From: Eubacterium sp.
Lineage (GTDB): Bacteria > Bacillota > Clostridia > Oscillospirales > Acutalibacteraceae
DNA length: 6,279 bases
Direction: 5' to 3'
Assembly: GCA_029059925.1 (NCBI GenBank)
Contig: JAIDVA010000095.1
Coordinates: forward strand, 1 to 6,279
Made by a program: the position numbers and the translations under genes. Positions 6,077-6,279 of the stretch are shown here, in pieces; positions within the stretch are counted from its first letter, which is position 1, and every line of letters begins with the position of its first letter. The notes beneath the pieces were generated by a model that was not told where the DNA came from, made no database searches, and worked only from the letters and a program-made list of their open reading frames with translations.

Positions 6077-6154
6077 TCGTAGGGAACGATGCCCACATCG
6101 TTCCGTTTATACGCGTATATATATTCGGTGCGATGTGAGCATCGCACCCTACGA
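6077..6154. repeat. 78-bp structured module with inverted ends and paired hairpins
   Basis: TCGTAGGG (6077-6084) and CCCTACGA (6147-6154) are perfect 8-bp inverted ends. Inside are two perfect 9-bp hairpins with 4-nt loops. The first is GGAACGATG/CATCGTTCC (6083-6091 with 6096-6104); the second is GGTGCGATG/CATCGCACC (6127-6135 with 6140-6148). Between them lies the 12-bp palindrome TATACGCGTATA (6108-6119). The two hairpin arms differ at two positions, each compensated in the opposite arm. Similar GTAGGG-bounded hairpin repeats are, from memory, common between genes in gut Clostridia. Together with the promoter and the direct repeat this accounts for the gene-free 5950-6279 stretch. Confidence 0.75.
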
Positions 6155-6279
6155 AAGTATAAGATAACGTTGTAAATATCCGAAACGCCTTTAAATTAAT
6201 GGATTTTTTCGTTAGGCAAGGCTTTGGTAAAATTTTGACGACGGGAGCATATGTGGATATGTGACCGAGCAAAATTTTA
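6147..6279 (+). repeat. Right copy of the flanking direct repeat, cut by the window end
   Basis: This is the same element as 93-224, in the same orientation, joined to the CCCTACGA end of the preceding hairpin module. It contains the matching hairpin: GGTAAAATTTTG (6226-6237) pairs with CAAAATTTTA (6270-6279), and the last two base pairs lie beyond the window. The inner CATAT/ATATG helix and the GAG/TGA internal loop are unchanged, while the apical loop differs (GTGG here, ATAG in the left copy). It is non-coding by the same argument as the left copy. Confidence 0.9.

Noticed and set aside
6033..6272. 79-aa minus-strand open frame
   Set aside because: It runs through the hairpin module, the direct repeat and part of the promoter upstream region. 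It is non-coding repeat DNA read by chance.

Overview
The window carries one histidine biosynthesis operon on the minus strand, read from about 5994 down to 282. The low G+C content, the short-form HisG with HisZ, the Firmicutes-like Shine-Dalgarno (SD) sites and the hairpin-rich intergenic repeats suggest an anaerobic gut-type Clostridia, most likely of the Ruminococcaceae/Oscillospirales group. The taxon is an inference from gene style, not a match.

Transcription order is hisZ-hisG (one fused 537-aa protein), hisD, a membrane-anchored ComEC-like metallo-beta-lactamase-fold hydrolase, a 65-aa DUF3006-type protein, hisB, hisA, hisI. Junctions are very tight: ATGA overlap hisD/hydrolase, TAAATG abutment hydrolase/DUF3006, 28 nt before hisB, TGATG overlap hisB/hisA, ATGA overlap hisA/hisI. 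The cluster encodes the first reactions (ATP phosphoribosyltransferase, PRA-CH cyclohydrolase), the HisA isomerase, the dehydratase and the final dehydrogenase. It has no hisE, hisH, hisF, hisC or histidinol-phosphatase gene, so these must lie elsewhere if the pathway is complete. The hydrolase/DUF3006 pair sits between hisD and hisB, where many operons have hisC.

Upstream of the operon (5950-6060) is a good sigma-A promoter (TTGACA, 17 bp, TAGCAT with an extended -10 TGG). An operator-like inverted repeat overlaps the -10 box, and the leader is only about 45 nt. That is too short for a T-box riboswitch and argues for control by a repressor.

Both flanks are non-coding and repetitive. A 132/133-bp element occurs at 93-224 and again, in the same orientation, at 6147-6279 (about 93% identity). 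It contains a long hairpin whose stem differences between the copies are compensatory. Next to it is a second structured module, complete at 6077-6154: 8-bp inverted ends enclosing two related 9-bp hairpins and a central palindrome. The left flank holds a degenerate version that seems to be split by a small REP-like double hairpin (15-47). A 17-bp inverted repeat (262-278 and 6037-6053) also brackets the operon. The coding genes are mostly ordinary. The main points of interest are the flanking structured repeats, the HisZ-HisG fusion, and the hydrolase pair translated together with histidine genes.
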